The notes beneath the pieces are model-generated. The model was given only the letters and a program-made list of their open reading frames with translations, made no database searches and was not told the DNA's origin. From the NCBI RefSeq assembly GCF_009937975.1, contig NZ_AP018441.1:1798001-1862000 (forward strand): a stretch of DNA of 64,000 nt. The letters are read 5' to 3'. How positions within the stretch are numbered: position 1 is the stretch's first letter; every line of letters starts with the position of its first letter. Below, in pieces: positions 48,201-56,529 of this stretch. The position numbers were made by a program, and so were the translations under genes. The stretch is from Undibacterium sp. YM2. GTDB lineage: Bacteria > Pseudomonadota > Gammaproteobacteria > Burkholderiales > Burkholderiaceae_D.

Positions 48201-50664
48201 TAACCTCGCCAATTCTTCCACGGTTGTGGATGGGCGTAGTTATACAGATAGCGCGAGTCAACAGTCTGATCAGACATTATTGAAGGCAATCACTGTTCAA
48301 TATGATGCAATGAAAAAGGCCGCCGCCGACTATGCAAAAGCGCTTGGACTAGATGCGTCATATCTGGAAAACAGAACACAAAACTTTAGTATTGCGCTTG
48401 GCACAACGACAGAAGAGATACAGAAAAATATTGCTGAGTTATTTAAGAATGTCGGTAATGACATCAGTAAAGAGTTGCTAAGCCTTGCGCCTGGTCTCGA
48501 AAAACTAGCCAAAGAAGGCGAATCAAGTTCTGAAACCGTAGCGCGACTGGTAACAGATATTGGTAACGTCAATGACACAATGAGGTTGCTCGGTGAGACA
48601 ACCTATAAGCTTGATGTGTCTGGTATCAGTGCTGCCGAAAACCTGGTCAAGTTGTATGGGAGCCTGCAAAATCTCGAATCAGTATCGGCGGCATACTACG
48701 AAAAATATTATTCTGCCGCAGAAAAAGCAGCAATTGTTACCAACAACCTGACAGACCAATTTAAATCCGTTGGCTATGTGCTGCCTGATTCTCTGGCTCA
48801 ATTGCGCAAATGGATTGAGGCTGCTAAAGACCTTGGCACAGAAGCCGGTGACAAAACCTATGTCGCCCTGATGCAATTGACGGGGGCTTTCGCCAGCCTG
48901 CAAGACATCAAGAAGCCAGTGGATGACAAAACCGCAGATCGCTCAGCCATCATGCTGCAGATCATGGAAGCTCAAGGACTCAGCCAGCAGGCATTGAACC
49001 TCAAGCGCCAGACTGAGCTGATGCTGATGGACGAAGAGACCCGGGCCCTGAATGAAAAGCTCGATGCAGCCTTGCGAGAAAAAGCGGCGCGTGAGCTCGC
49101 AACCCGCCAGTCAGAAATGATGGTGCAGATTCTGCAACTTGAAGGCAAGACAGCAGAAGCAGCCGCACTTCAACATAAACTCGAAATGGCAGCCACAGAG
49201 GAAGGCCTCAGGCCGCTCGCAGAACGTGTCTACCAGCTTCAACAAGAAAATGCAGCAGCAGAAGTCGCCGCGAGACATCGCACCCTTGATATTGAACTGA
49301 TGCGCGCCCTGGGCAATGAAGAAGGCGCACTTGCGGCTGAGCGCGCAGACGCGCTCAAGGGCATGGATGCATACGAGCAAGGGGTTACTCAAAAAATCTG
49401 GGCAGCAGAGGCAGCAAGAGAAGCCGCAGCAAAAGCAAAGGCCGCAGCAGAGGCGGAAGCACAGAAACAGCAGCAAGCCGCGCAGGAGCTTGCTCAGGCC
49501 ATGCAAAAGCAGGCAGATGAGGCAAAGGCAGCATACGACCAAAAAATCAGTGCAGACCGTGCCGCCCTGCAAGACGCCTATAACGCTGAATCAGCAGCTG
49601 TGCAGCAAGTAATTGATAAGATGGGTAACTTTGCCCAGGCCGCCCGGGCATTGCAAGAATCGCTGCGCTTCGGTTCTGACTCTGCTTTAACCCGCGCACA
49701 AAAATTTGCGGTAGCGCAAAACAATATGCCTAACATCATCGCCTCGGCACGCTCTGGTGATGTGGCAGCAGTTGACCAGCTTAAGCAATATGTCGAGCTG
49801 CTTAAAGCCAGCGCATCGTCGTCAGATGAGTATGTTGTTGGCGTTGCCAAGGTCATTGCCATTCTGGATGGTGCGGCAGATACGGCAGAGACACAGGAGT
49901 CGATTGCAAAAAGCCATCTGTCCATGCTCAAAAAACAGGTTGATGTTTTGCTGGGAGTGGATAAAAGCGTTATGTCAGTGTCCGATGCCATCGCGCAGTT
50001 AAACACTGATCTGCAAGGTGGCCTGGCTGGTGTTGCCGGGGCTGTGTATGGTCAGTATTTGGCGAACAAGCCCGCCAGTGCATCAAAATCTACCACCACA
50101 GGAATGACGCCAGATCAGATATATGGTGGCCTGCCAGGTGAGGGTGATTTGCAGGCCAAACGAGCCAGCGCAATTGCATTGAATAATGCGCGGGTGTCGC
50201 AGGTTCAAAAATACATTGATGATAACTATGCCAAAGAGGCAGGTTACAACCCGGGCAATATGGGTAACCAATATTATTTGAACCTGAATGATAAATACTA
50301 TGGTGCGGGAGCTTTCGCCAATATTGCCAGAGAACTGGGCATCTTTGCGCCAAGTGATTTGCCAACAGTATCGCAATTGCCATCCTTTGATGTTGGTACC
50401 AACTATGTACCGCAAGACATGCTGGCCCTCATTCACGAAGGCGAAAAAATCACGCCAAAAGCCTACAACCACGACGCCACCTTTGAAGGCAGCCTGCGCA
50501 CGCAGTTACTCGAGGAGTTGGTAGAAAGCCTGACAGAAGAGGTCAAGGGCTTGCGGGCAGAAGCAAGGGCGACGGCAATCTCTAACTCAAAAATTGAGTA
50601 CGTCATGCGCAGAATGCTCGCGCCAGAAGGTGACGCAATGGCAACACGTGAGGTGCCAGCATGA
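45223..50664 (+). CDS. Tail tape measure protein, 1813 aa
   Basis: The largest gene. The N-terminal region (GTLEIQLMANMARLQKDMED, FIGLIRGAIEAKAGLQQLSE, TVESLSALKSVAKLSDTSME) is typical of siphophage tape measures. Several hydrophobic stretches (around 285-300, 870-990) may form the DNA-ejection channel. Long charged Ala-rich coiled coils cover about 1230-1450 (AAREAAAKAKAAAEAEAQKQ). The family sets tail length; from the lambda ratio a tail well over 200 nm would be expected if all residues count, which is inference. Confidence 0.95.
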   Translation: MNVGTLEIQLMANMARLQKDMEDAKRTVGGAMASIESAVNMAKAAITGLAAGMSVNAFIGLIRGAIEAKAGLQQLSEQTGSTVESLSALKSVAKLSDTSMENVAAVINKLSKSMVASKDPASAAAQAFKSLGISGQEIAANMDDPAKMLLVMAKHLDNFKDGAGKTTVELELMGKGVASILPMLKDLAEHNELVGKTTSAQAAEADKFEKIMVQMGGKWKGIYSIIADEILPTLNEFFGAMLKGGGIAKTLTEYVRQLAKEGKIREWAESARIAIEALMAVVKPATLIMAAYIAIFVAAPAVIGATTAAFTALYGVMGRFVVGMVAGQASTVGLNTALFGTSVAAEIAAGSLTKMAVLGGVLFAAFAGWQIGTVLREQFLEARLAGLTFIALMLKGWEDLRYGAEIAWEAIKFAWEKTINTMKVLFAGYLTTVATGLKTVGATAVASQVADYADGLRAAAASQKTFAEQTAGITAAHKQAISAIDDDIVATMAWEMANDKASKKAADVSDSIKKSKDEVKAASQGNTAANQKEQEAYNTLISAIKAKTEENRLELLIGENASESQKELIKLDQQLASGKLVLTAAHEAAVRAAIKEQESTEVMLKTRNAEKATLEWIIQSTKARNASKDALANEYAMYGKLNDEKEIALIALKAEAELEDEVNKRRKAGIPVTDEMLKRMKEESDLRVKIDQERTAQGKALGYAEQLATDNKRFIAENIYDEKERAAAILAIDAEVWSRRIAMAGEGTEAQKKLQKDYDIWYGNQSIKPSLEQQKNMLKSLDDTAHDTFVDIARNGKSAFDRVTDTLKSGLLDLLYQLTFKKWIINIGTSITGSLVSGAASAAGAAGAASSGLSLSSLIGAGANAISAAGTMFGSSAIAAFGGGLAATAGVDTGLAAMYASAATAGNLSAGAAAGGAVGSGLGSIGSTLAAIPGWGWAAMAAAAVAVLGQGKDRQLTGVGLSGQLGTQNITRDVSWTKDGGWFHSDTAGTWKYNLANSSTVVDGRSYTDSASQQSDQTLLKAITVQYDAMKKAAADYAKALGLDASYLENRTQNFSIALGTTTEEIQKNIAELFKNVGNDISKELLSLAPGLEKLAKEGESSSETVARLVTDIGNVNDTMRLLGETTYKLDVSGISAAENLVKLYGSLQNLESVSAAYYEKYYSAAEKAAIVTNNLTDQFKSVGYVLPDSLAQLRKWIEAAKDLGTEAGDKTYVALMQLTGAFASLQDIKKPVDDKTADRSAIMLQIMEAQGLSQQALNLKRQTELMLMDEETRALNEKLDAALREKAARELATRQSEMMVQILQLEGKTAEAAALQHKLEMAATEEGLRPLAERVYQLQQENAAAEVAARHRTLDIELMRALGNEEGALAAERADALKGMDAYEQGVTQKIWAAEAAREAAAKAKAAAEAEAQKQQQAAQELAQAMQKQADEAKAAYDQKISADRAALQDAYNAESAAVQQVIDKMGNFAQAARALQESLRFGSDSALTRAQKFAVAQNNMPNIIASARSGDVAAVDQLKQYVELLKASASSSDEYVVGVAKVIAILDGAADTAETQESIAKSHLSMLKKQVDVLLGVDKSVMSVSDAIAQLNTDLQGGLAGVAGAVYGQYLANKPASASKSTTTGMTPDQIYGGLPGEGDLQAKRASAIALNNARVSQVQKYIDDNYAKEAGYNPGNMGNQYYLNLNDKYYGAGAFANIARELGIFAPSDLPTVSQLPSFDVGTNYVPQDMLALIHEGEKITPKAYNHDATFEGSLRTQLLEELVESLTEEVKGLRAEARATAISNSKIEYVMRRMLAPEGDAMATREVPA

Positions 50665-51581
50665 GCGACGGATTAATGAAGCTAATCAAGCCCGTCACGA
50701 TCACGACTGCCATGCTCACCAGTACGACCGTGGCAGAGCCCGACACAGGCGAAACCGCATGGGTGAGTGGGCATGCCTACGTCATTGGCAATGAAGTGAT
50801 TGTGGTGGCACAGCACCGAAAATATATATGCATCGCCAATATCACCGGCATTGTCTCGCCCGAGCTTGACCTCACGCACTGGCAAGATATTGGCCCCACC
50901 AATGCCTGGGCCATGTTTGACCGGGCAATTGGTACCAGCACAGAAGACGCTAGCCCGCTCACCGTCGTGCTGGAGCCTGGCACGATAGGCGGCCTGGCGA
51001 TGCTCGAATGTGTTGGTCGCCAAGCGCAAGTCACTTATAAGGATGCATCGGGCGGTACAACAGTCTATTCAAAAACAGTCAGCCTTGACGGCACGATTAT
51101 TGGTAGTGTCTATGACTGGTTTTTTGAAGAGTACGAGCAGCTCGGTGATTTTGTGTTGACTGACCTGCCTCCGCAATACCCCAATGGTGAGCTAACCGTT
51201 TCCATCACTGCCACCGCTGGCGATGTGTCTTGCGGTGTTCTCAGTGTCGGTAGAGTCATTGAATTTGGTAAAACCCTCGACGGGGCCAAAGCCACCATAG
51301 ACGACTACAGCATCAAAGAAACCAATGAGTACGGCGCCACCGATGTTGTGGAGCGCACCTACAACAGGCGCTCAAGCTTTGACGTGGTCATTGATTCGGC
51401 AGACTTTAACCGGCTCTACCGCCGCCTGTCTCAATTGCGCGCCATCCCTTGCGTCTACATCGGTGTAGATGAACTCGGCTACCAGCCATTCATCAACTAC
51501 GGTTTTTTTGAAACATTTGGCATGGTCGTTTCTTACGGCACAAAAAGCCTCTGCAATCTGGAAATAAAAGGACTTACATAA
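50661..51581 (+). CDS. Tail tip/baseplate protein
   Basis: A 306-aa protein overlapping the tape-measure stop as ATGA. ETAWVSGHAYVIGNEVIVVA and YICIANITGIVSPELDLTHW form a small carbohydrate-binding-like module; the C-terminal half (YNRRSSFDVVIDSADFNRLY, NYGFFETFGMVVSYGTKSLC) looks structural. It is placed where distal tail proteins lie. Exact family not named. Confidence 0.7.
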   Translation: MSDGLMKLIKPVTITTAMLTSTTVAEPDTGETAWVSGHAYVIGNEVIVVAQHRKYICIANITGIVSPELDLTHWQDIGPTNAWAMFDRAIGTSTEDASPLTVVLEPGTIGGLAMLECVGRQAQVTYKDASGGTTVYSKTVSLDGTIIGSVYDWFFEEYEQLGDFVLTDLPPQYPNGELTVSITATAGDVSCGVLSVGRVIEFGKTLDGAKATIDDYSIKETNEYGATDVVERTYNRRSSFDVVIDSADFNRLYRRLSQLRAIPCVYIGVDELGYQPFINYGFFETFGMVVSYGTKSLCNLEIKGLT

Positions 51582-52423
51582 TGCCATTAACCCAACTAAC
51601 CGCGCTTGACCGCACATCACCCACCTTTAAAGATGAGGCTGATACCTTCTTTGGGGAGGATTTGCCCCGATTTGTTGATGAGGTTAATGATCTCGAAGCC
51701 GATCTGACGACAAAGCAGGGCATAGCATCAGCCGCCGCCACAACCGCCACTACGCAAGCTGGCATTGCAACTGCTGCCGCAGGCACCGCCACTACGCAAG
51801 CTGGCATTGCAACTGCTGCCGCAGGCACCGCCGTCAATGCCCCAGGCACCATGGGTACCAGTACCACATCGGCAACGATAGGCAAGGGAAGTAAAACGCT
51901 CACTACGCAAACGGGTAAGGCCTTCCCGCTTGGCGGTTGGTTATCCATCAGTGACAGCGCCAATCCGGTGACCAACCGCATGGACAGCATCACCACGGGC
52001 TATAACAGCACAACAGGCCAGCTTGATTTTATCTGCGTCAACGCCGTGGGCAGTGGCACCATCTCTTCCTGGAATATCTCGGTCGGTGCGCAGCCAGGCC
52101 TGAAGGATTTTGATCAGAACATTGCCACGACCAGTGGTTTAAATCTGGGCCTCTATGGCGGCAACTTCCGTTCAGACAATGTCGTTACCGCTATTGCTGG
52201 TACGACTGTCGCGCTCGCCAACAATGCAACAAATTATATCGAAGTGTCAGCATCTGGCTTCTCGGCAAATACCACGGGCTTTACTGCTGGTCGCTTTCCA
52301 ATTTACACGGCAGTCACCAGCGCAGGCGCCATCACAAGCATTGTTGATAAACGTGGCGATGCTGTCGGTATCGCCGCTGTCGCCAGTGCCGCGCAATCCA
52401 TCTTCCTCTACATGAACTACTAA
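51581..52423 (+). CDS. Tail fibre-like structural protein
   Basis: A 280-aa protein. The N terminus (LDRTSPTFKDEADTFFGEDL, LPRFVDEVNDLEADL) is helical and followed by a low-complexity TTQAGIATAAAGTA repeat, then beta-rich sequence (GGWLSISDSANPVTNRMDSI) as in trimeric fibre shafts. A possible host-binding component. It carries no DGR variable repeat. Confidence 0.7.
   Translation: MPLTQLTALDRTSPTFKDEADTFFGEDLPRFVDEVNDLEADLTTKQGIASAAATTATTQAGIATAAAGTATTQAGIATAAAGTAVNAPGTMGTSTTSATIGKGSKTLTTQTGKAFPLGGWLSISDSANPVTNRMDSITTGYNSTTGQLDFICVNAVGSGTISSWNISVGAQPGLKDFDQNIATTSGLNLGLYGGNFRSDNVVTAIAGTTVALANNATNYIEVSASGFSANTTGFTAGRFPIYTAVTSAGAITSIVDKRGDAVGIAAVASAAQSIFLYMNY
51743..51826 (+). repeat. 42-bp perfect tandem duplication in the tail-fibre gene
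   Basis: Two identical 42-bp units encode the repeated TTQAGIATAAAGTA motif. The exact nucleotide identity points to recent duplication or slippage; copy number would change fibre length in frame. Confidence 0.8.
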
Positions 52424-52436
52424 AAGGATATTCATC

Positions 52437-52847
52437 ATGCCAACAGCAACCCCTATTTTTCCGCAAACGCCCAAAGTTCAGTTTGGTACGCTGCTCACCA
52501 CTGCCAACACTGCCAAGGACGGTACCGGCACGGTGGTGCAAATATCCGCTGTGGCGGGTGCCAGCGGTGCTTTTGTTGAAAGCATCGAAGCGCTGCCAAT
52601 CGGTACCAATGTCGCCTCTGTCTTGCGCGTTTTTCTCAATAACGGCAGCACGCCTGCAACAGCCGCAAACAACATCCTATGGGAGGAAGTCAGTTTGCCA
52701 GCCACTACGCTGACTGAAGTAGCGGCGCAAACCAAGGTCGTCGTCCCGCTCAATCGCGCTATCCCAGCCGGGTACACCCTGTACGCCACTATCGGCACCA
52801 CTGTGGCTGCTGGCTGGCGCGTACGTGTTCACTCTGGAGATTACTAA
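52437..52847 (+). CDS. Tail-associated structural protein, 136 aa
   Basis: Reads MPTATPIFPQTPKVQFGTLL, beta-rich with Ala/Thr-rich strands (ASVLRVFLNNGSTPATAANN). AAAAGGATATTC precedes the start. Lies between the two fibre-like genes; family not recognised. Confidence 0.65.
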   Translation: MPTATPIFPQTPKVQFGTLLTTANTAKDGTGTVVQISAVAGASGAFVESIEALPIGTNVASVLRVFLNNGSTPATAANNILWEEVSLPATTLTEVAAQTKVVVPLNRAIPAGYTLYATIGTTVAAGWRVRVHSGDY

Positions 52848-52849
52848 TC

Positions 52850-53704
52850 ATGACCGGCTTTACAGGTTTCTTTGGTATGCCGCCGCGTGGTGCCAATTTT
52901 CAGGTGTTTAAAACATCCGGCAATTTTCAGATGCCTGCCGCCAGTAATTACCTGGTCGATGTTTTTGGTGCAGGCGGCAGCGGGGCTAGTTTAGCAACTG
53001 CCGCGCCTGGTGGCGGTGGTGGAGCGCGGCACAGAGTAGCGCTGCCTCCAAACATCATCAAACCCGGCACGATGGCCGTCATCACTGTTGGCGCTGGCGG
53101 TGCGTCTGTCACCGGTGGTTCTGGTGCGGGCAATGCCGGCGGTAAATCAGCCTTTGCGATTCCTGACATTCGTCTTTTGGTTGAGGCTTATGGAGGCGGT
53201 GGCGGTGGTACAGGCACTGGCGGCGGAGGCGGGGGTGTTGCTGGAGCGGGTGCATCAAATGGGTTGGGAGGCTTGCCTAACGTGCACGCATCAACATCAA
53301 GCATCACAAATATGAACGAAAACGCCACAAGCGATTATGGTGGCGCGAATAATCTTTCCAGTGCCAACGGCGGTAATGCTATTTGGGGCGGCGCCGCTGG
53401 TGGATATGGCAATGCAGGTAACACCAGCGGCGCAAGTCTTTATGGCGGCGGTGCTGGTGCGCCTGGTTGGTCAGCTAATCGCGGCGGCAAGTCTGGCGCA
53501 TATACCGGGCAAATAACCACAGCAGCCGCTGTTGACGGCATCTTGCACGCTCTCATGGGCGGTGCTGGTTCTGGTGGGTCATCCGCTAACAGTACTGGTG
53601 GCAATGCCTTTGATGGTGGTTTCCCTTCTGGCGGTGGCGGCGCTACTGACTCCGGCACATCCGGCAAGGGCGGTGATGGTCTCGTCGTTCTCTATTGGTG
53701 GTGA
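52850..53704 (+). CDS. Glycine-rich tail fibre/adhesin-like protein
   Basis: A 284-aa protein. After a short N-terminal domain (FFGMPPRGANFQVFKTSGNF) most is glycine-rich (GAGGSGASLATAAPGGGGGA, GGGGGTGTGGGGGGVAGAGA), resembling polyglycine-II sandwich domains of phage adhesins such as S16 gp38. It is a candidate receptor-binding protein at the tail end. No VR-like sequence is found in it. Confidence 0.7.
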   Translation: MTGFTGFFGMPPRGANFQVFKTSGNFQMPAASNYLVDVFGAGGSGASLATAAPGGGGGARHRVALPPNIIKPGTMAVITVGAGGASVTGGSGAGNAGGKSAFAIPDIRLLVEAYGGGGGGTGTGGGGGGVAGAGASNGLGGLPNVHASTSSITNMNENATSDYGGANNLSSANGGNAIWGGAAGGYGNAGNTSGASLYGGGAGAPGWSANRGGKSGAYTGQITTAAAVDGILHALMGGAGSGGSSANSTGGNAFDGGFPSGGGGATDSGTSGKGGDGLVVLYWW

Positions 53705-53706
53705 TC

Positions 53707-53865
53707 ATGAAAAGCGCAGAAATCCAAGACGGCATCGTCGTCAACATTGTCCTGGGCATCGTCACAGGCTACATCCCCTGCGATGACACGGTGTCCATCG
53801 GCGACACATGGGACGGCAACAAATTCAGCAAACCAAAATCTGGCCCCGTGCAAACCGGATCTTAA
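53707..53865 (+). CDS. Small tail-region protein, 52 aa
   Basis: Reads MKSAEIQDGIVVNIVLGIVT then GYIPCDDTVSIGDTWDGNKF and ends PVQTGS. The GDxWDGxxFxKP ending is common in small proteins after phage tail-fibre genes. Start ATG 53707 is three bases after the fibre stop. Confidence 0.7.
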   Translation: MKSAEIQDGIVVNIVLGIVTGYIPCDDTVSIGDTWDGNKFSKPKSGPVQTGS

Positions 53866-53895
53866 ACTCACGCACACTTTAATAAAGGAAATACC

Positions 53896-54381
53896 ATGAA
53901 ATTCTTCAAACTCTGTATCGCTTCAGTACTGTTGATGTCCATGTCTGCATTTGCGCAAAATGGCAAGTTCGTCACAGATCAGCCTGTCTATAACAATCTC
54001 ACTCTGGCCGCTGCAAAATCGGTCAACCCGGCAAATGCTGGATTGATTGATGCCAACCCAGCGACAAAGACAATCAGCATTACCTATGCAGACGGTGTCA
54101 CGGTAGAAAACTGGGTATTCGGTACCTCTGCTGACTTCAGTGCGGTATTTGATAATTTTGCGACTGGCACCCGTACTCAAGGTGCTGATTGGTACTGGGC
54201 TCCAGTCTATGGTAGCAACGCACAACGCAAGGTGTCATATAAATCCATATTGAAATCAAGCTGCGCGAAAACGACTCCAGTCGGCGGTGACTTCTATACA
54301 GCCACCATCACAATGAAAAGCGGCCTGGTATTCACGTCCAGCGGCTTCGACATCGGTATCTGCGCACGTCTGACAGATTAA
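53896..54381 (+). CDS. Secreted hypothetical protein, 161 aa
   Basis: A clear signal peptide (MKFFKLCIASVLLMSMSAFA, cleavage before QNG) is followed by a beta-rich domain with YADGVTVENWVFGTSADFSA and two cysteines (SSCAKT, IGICARL) that could pair. AAAGGAAATACC precedes the ATG. A periplasmic or surface cargo protein, or a late phage factor; family unknown. Confidence 0.7.
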   Translation: MKFFKLCIASVLLMSMSAFAQNGKFVTDQPVYNNLTLAAAKSVNPANAGLIDANPATKTISITYADGVTVENWVFGTSADFSAVFDNFATGTRTQGADWYWAPVYGSNAQRKVSYKSILKSSCAKTTPVGGDFYTATITMKSGLVFTSSGFDIGICARLTD

Positions 54382-54464
54382 TTAAGTCGGGTATCGATTT
54401 GATTTAACCGCCTTGCAGCCTTGCTGCATTCATTACAAACCTGCAGCAAGTCTGAAAGGAAGCT

Positions 54465-54635
54465 ATGCCAAACATGGATAAAGAAGCAGAAAAAGAAATA
54501 CTCAAAGAAGCGCTGCAAGAGTGGCTGGATAAGCAGTTTGCACTCTTTGGCAAATGGACGCTGGCGGGCTTGTTCGCGCTGGCATTTTCTGGGCTGGTGT
54601 ACCTGGCGCTGTCTGGCCAGGGCTGGCATAAATAA
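54465..54635 (+). CDS. Small single-TM protein, holin-like, 56 aa
   Basis: Reads MPNMDKEAEKEILKEALQEW, an amphipathic charged helix, then one membrane helix (KWTLAGLFALAFSGLVYLAL). Such proteins precede the endolysin gene in many related phages and may act as holin or pinholin. AAAGGAAGCT precedes the ATG. Ends 10 bp before the next ATG. Confidence 0.65.
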   Translation: MPNMDKEAEKEILKEALQEWLDKQFALFGKWTLAGLFALAFSGLVYLALSGQGWHK

Positions 54636-54645
54636 AGGTGAACCG

Positions 54646-55572
54646 ATGAAACGACTCAAATCTGATTTTAAACGTGTAGGCATTCTGCTTGCGCTGGCCA
54701 TCATCTTCTTTATTTTGGCGGTGCCAGTGGCCACAGTTTTCCACGAACCCGCTTTGGCACCCTGGGGTATGTTCGCAGGCGTCGCCCTCATGGGAGTGGC
54801 ACTGTCTCATGTTCTACGCCGATTGATGTTCCCCTACATCGACCTTGAAGCCATTGCGCGAGCAGCCATGCAACACGCTATAGGTGCGGGCTTGGTATTC
54901 CTGGGCGTTAGTGTCGTCCTGACAGCCTTCCTTTTATTGATGGGTAACCTGGTGCACGCAGAAACCCTGCCAGTCAATGCCGTGACCTATGCCCCAGTGC
55001 TTAAAGCAGAGCAGGCCGCCTACTGGCCAGACATGCCAGCGCCAGCCGTACTGGCGGGACAGGTAGAGCAAGAAACCTGTATCAGCCTCAAGCACAGCCG
55101 GTGCTGGTCCCCGCGAGCGGAACTCAAAACCGCAAGAGAGCAGGGCGTAGGCCTCGGCCAGATCACCCGCACCAGCCGCTTTGATGCCCTGGCAGAAATC
55201 AAGGCCAGCTTCCCCCAGGCTTTGGCGGGCTGGTCGTGGGAGTCAAACCTGTATGATGCCAAGTACCAGCTACGCGCACTGGTGCTCAAAGACCTGCAGG
55301 GCTGGAAAAAGACCATAGGCGCAGCCACTGATCAAGACCGGCTTGCCATGACGCTGGCCGCCTACAACGGCGGCATCGGTGGCGTGCTGTCAGACCGCAA
55401 GGTCTGCGCCGCAACGCCAGGCTGTGACCAGTCTAAATGGTTCGGCCACGTCGAGCGCACCAGCCTCAAAGCGAAGGTAGCCGCCAGCGGTTACGGCAAA
55501 AGCTTCTTTGAAATCAACAGGGAATACGTGCGCAACATCCTGCTGATACGTACAGACAAATATCGCGGGTGA
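54646..55572 (+). CDS. Membrane-anchored lytic transglycosylase-like endolysin
   Basis: A 308-aa protein. Residues 1-105 hold three membrane helices (VGILLALAIIFFILAVPVAT; MFAGVALMGVALSHVL; AGLVFLGVSVVLTAFLLLMG) ending LVHAE. The rest is lysozyme-like: GQVEQETCISLKHSRCW, REQGVGLGQITRTSRFDALA and LAAYNGGIGGVLSDRK, matching lytic transglycosylases with a catalytic Glu (EQE). It joins a holin-like membrane part with a peptidoglycan-cutting domain. The start at 54646 follows AAAGGTGAACC. Confidence 0.8.
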   Translation: MKRLKSDFKRVGILLALAIIFFILAVPVATVFHEPALAPWGMFAGVALMGVALSHVLRRLMFPYIDLEAIARAAMQHAIGAGLVFLGVSVVLTAFLLLMGNLVHAETLPVNAVTYAPVLKAEQAAYWPDMPAPAVLAGQVEQETCISLKHSRCWSPRAELKTAREQGVGLGQITRTSRFDALAEIKASFPQALAGWSWESNLYDAKYQLRALVLKDLQGWKKTIGAATDQDRLAMTLAAYNGGIGGVLSDRKVCAATPGCDQSKWFGHVERTSLKAKVAASGYGKSFFEINREYVRNILLIRTDKYRG

Positions 55573-55576
55573 TGTC

Positions 55577-55951
55577 GTGATCGATTACGCCAGGCTGGCT
55601 GCAGCCCTGGTCATCGCCGCCGCCTGCTTCGGTACCGGCTGGACAATCCAGGGCTGGCACAAAGACAGCGATATCGCCGCCCTCAAGCTCCAGCAGTCCA
55701 ACGACCGCGCCACCGTCGCAGAAAAAGCACTCACTGAGCTGCAAGCCGGTACCAAAAAGATGAACGAAGCCGCCACCGAACTCACCGGCATCAAACTCAA
55801 CCTCGATGGCAAGCTGGATAAAATTGGAAGGGATTTAAAAAATGCACAAGCTCAAAAGCCTCTGCCTGCTGACTGCAAGCCTGACGATCTGCGCATGCTC
55901 AACCTCAAAGCCGCCATTGACGCTGCAAACAGTGCCGCCGCTGGACGCTAG
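55577..55951 (+). CDS. Rz-like i-spanin
   Basis: A 124-aa protein with a GTG start. N-terminal membrane helix (LAAALVIAAACFGTGWTIQG), then a charged coiled coil (DRATVAEKALTELQAGTKKM). It spans the periplasm to fuse inner and outer membranes with the Rz1 lipoprotein encoded in an overlapping frame. Confidence 0.82.
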   Translation: MIDYARLAAALVIAAACFGTGWTIQGWHKDSDIAALKLQQSNDRATVAEKALTELQAGTKKMNEAATELTGIKLNLDGKLDKIGRDLKNAQAQKPLPADCKPDDLRMLNLKAAIDAANSAAAGR

Positions 55952-56108
55952 CCTGGCAGAACCCTGCAAAACCCTGTCAGCACCAGAAGCCCTGGACTAT
56001 GACCAGTGGCAGCTATGGATGCAAAACACCGTCCTGCGCGCTTATGGGGAGTGTGCGGCCAAGCACCGCAAGGTAGTGCGGGCCTGGCCAACAACTACTA
56101 AACCTTAG
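55842..56108 (+). CDS. Rz1-like o-spanin lipoprotein
   Basis: An 88-aa protein in the +1 frame, overlapping the Rz gene by 110 bp. LTASLTICACSTSKPPLTLQ has a lipobox (TICAC) and a proline-containing start of the mature protein, as expected for Rz1. Confidence 0.82.
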   Translation: MHKLKSLCLLTASLTICACSTSKPPLTLQTVPPLDASLAEPCKTLSAPEALDYDQWQLWMQNTVLRAYGECAAKHRKVVRAWPTTTKP

Positions 56109-56409
56109 GGAACATGGGCCAGTTTCTTTCAAGCCAATCTGTAATTTTAGTTCTACTATGCAGTGCTGGTGGTACATTCAATTTAAGTAGTCGTTCAACT
56201 TTTAAGGCAGTTTCGAATGGTGCAGTTGTGGTATGTGTATTTGCAAATTTGTTGCAAAAATAAAGCACTTCGTACCATTCATCACGGCTAAGCAAATCTG
56301 AGTCAGGATGATTTCGTAATTTTGGATCATCGCCGGATGTGTGGTGGTCTGAGTATTCATATTGAAGGTTGCTTTTTTTAAGCGGCGTTAGTCTATGATC
56401 AACTGACAT
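56098..56409 (-). CDS. Accessory phage gene near attR, 103 aa
   Basis: I start it at MSVDHRLTPLKKSNLQYEYS (56409), with GAGG seven bases upstream; two earlier ATGs are possible. It has a helical, acidic middle (SRDEWYEVLYFCNKFANTHT). AT-rich compared with the phage core and on the opposite strand to the late genes, like a lysogen-expressed moron. Function unknown. Confidence 0.6.
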   Translation of the reverse strand: MSVDHRLTPLKKSNLQYEYSDHHTSGDDPKLRNHPDSDLLSRDEWYEVLYFCNKFANTHTTTAPFETALKVERLLKLNVPPALHSRTKITDWLERNWPMFPKV

Positions 56410-56529
56410 TTTCATTCCTCTCAAAACTAATAATTATTAATGGAAGATTAATATTATTACTTTTACACGTAGAACATTGTTTAAATTAATAACAAAAATG
56501 TTAATTAAACATAAATACTTGCATCACCA

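Noticed and set aside
48001..49600. Antisense Leu/Cys-rich frames in the tape-measure gene
   Set aside because: They arise from Ala/Gln-rich coiled-coil codons read on the other strand.
51581..53704. A fourth VR in the tail-fibre or glycine-rich gene
   Set aside because: No sequence like the TR or the RARAVRR-coding GC-rich segment is present there.
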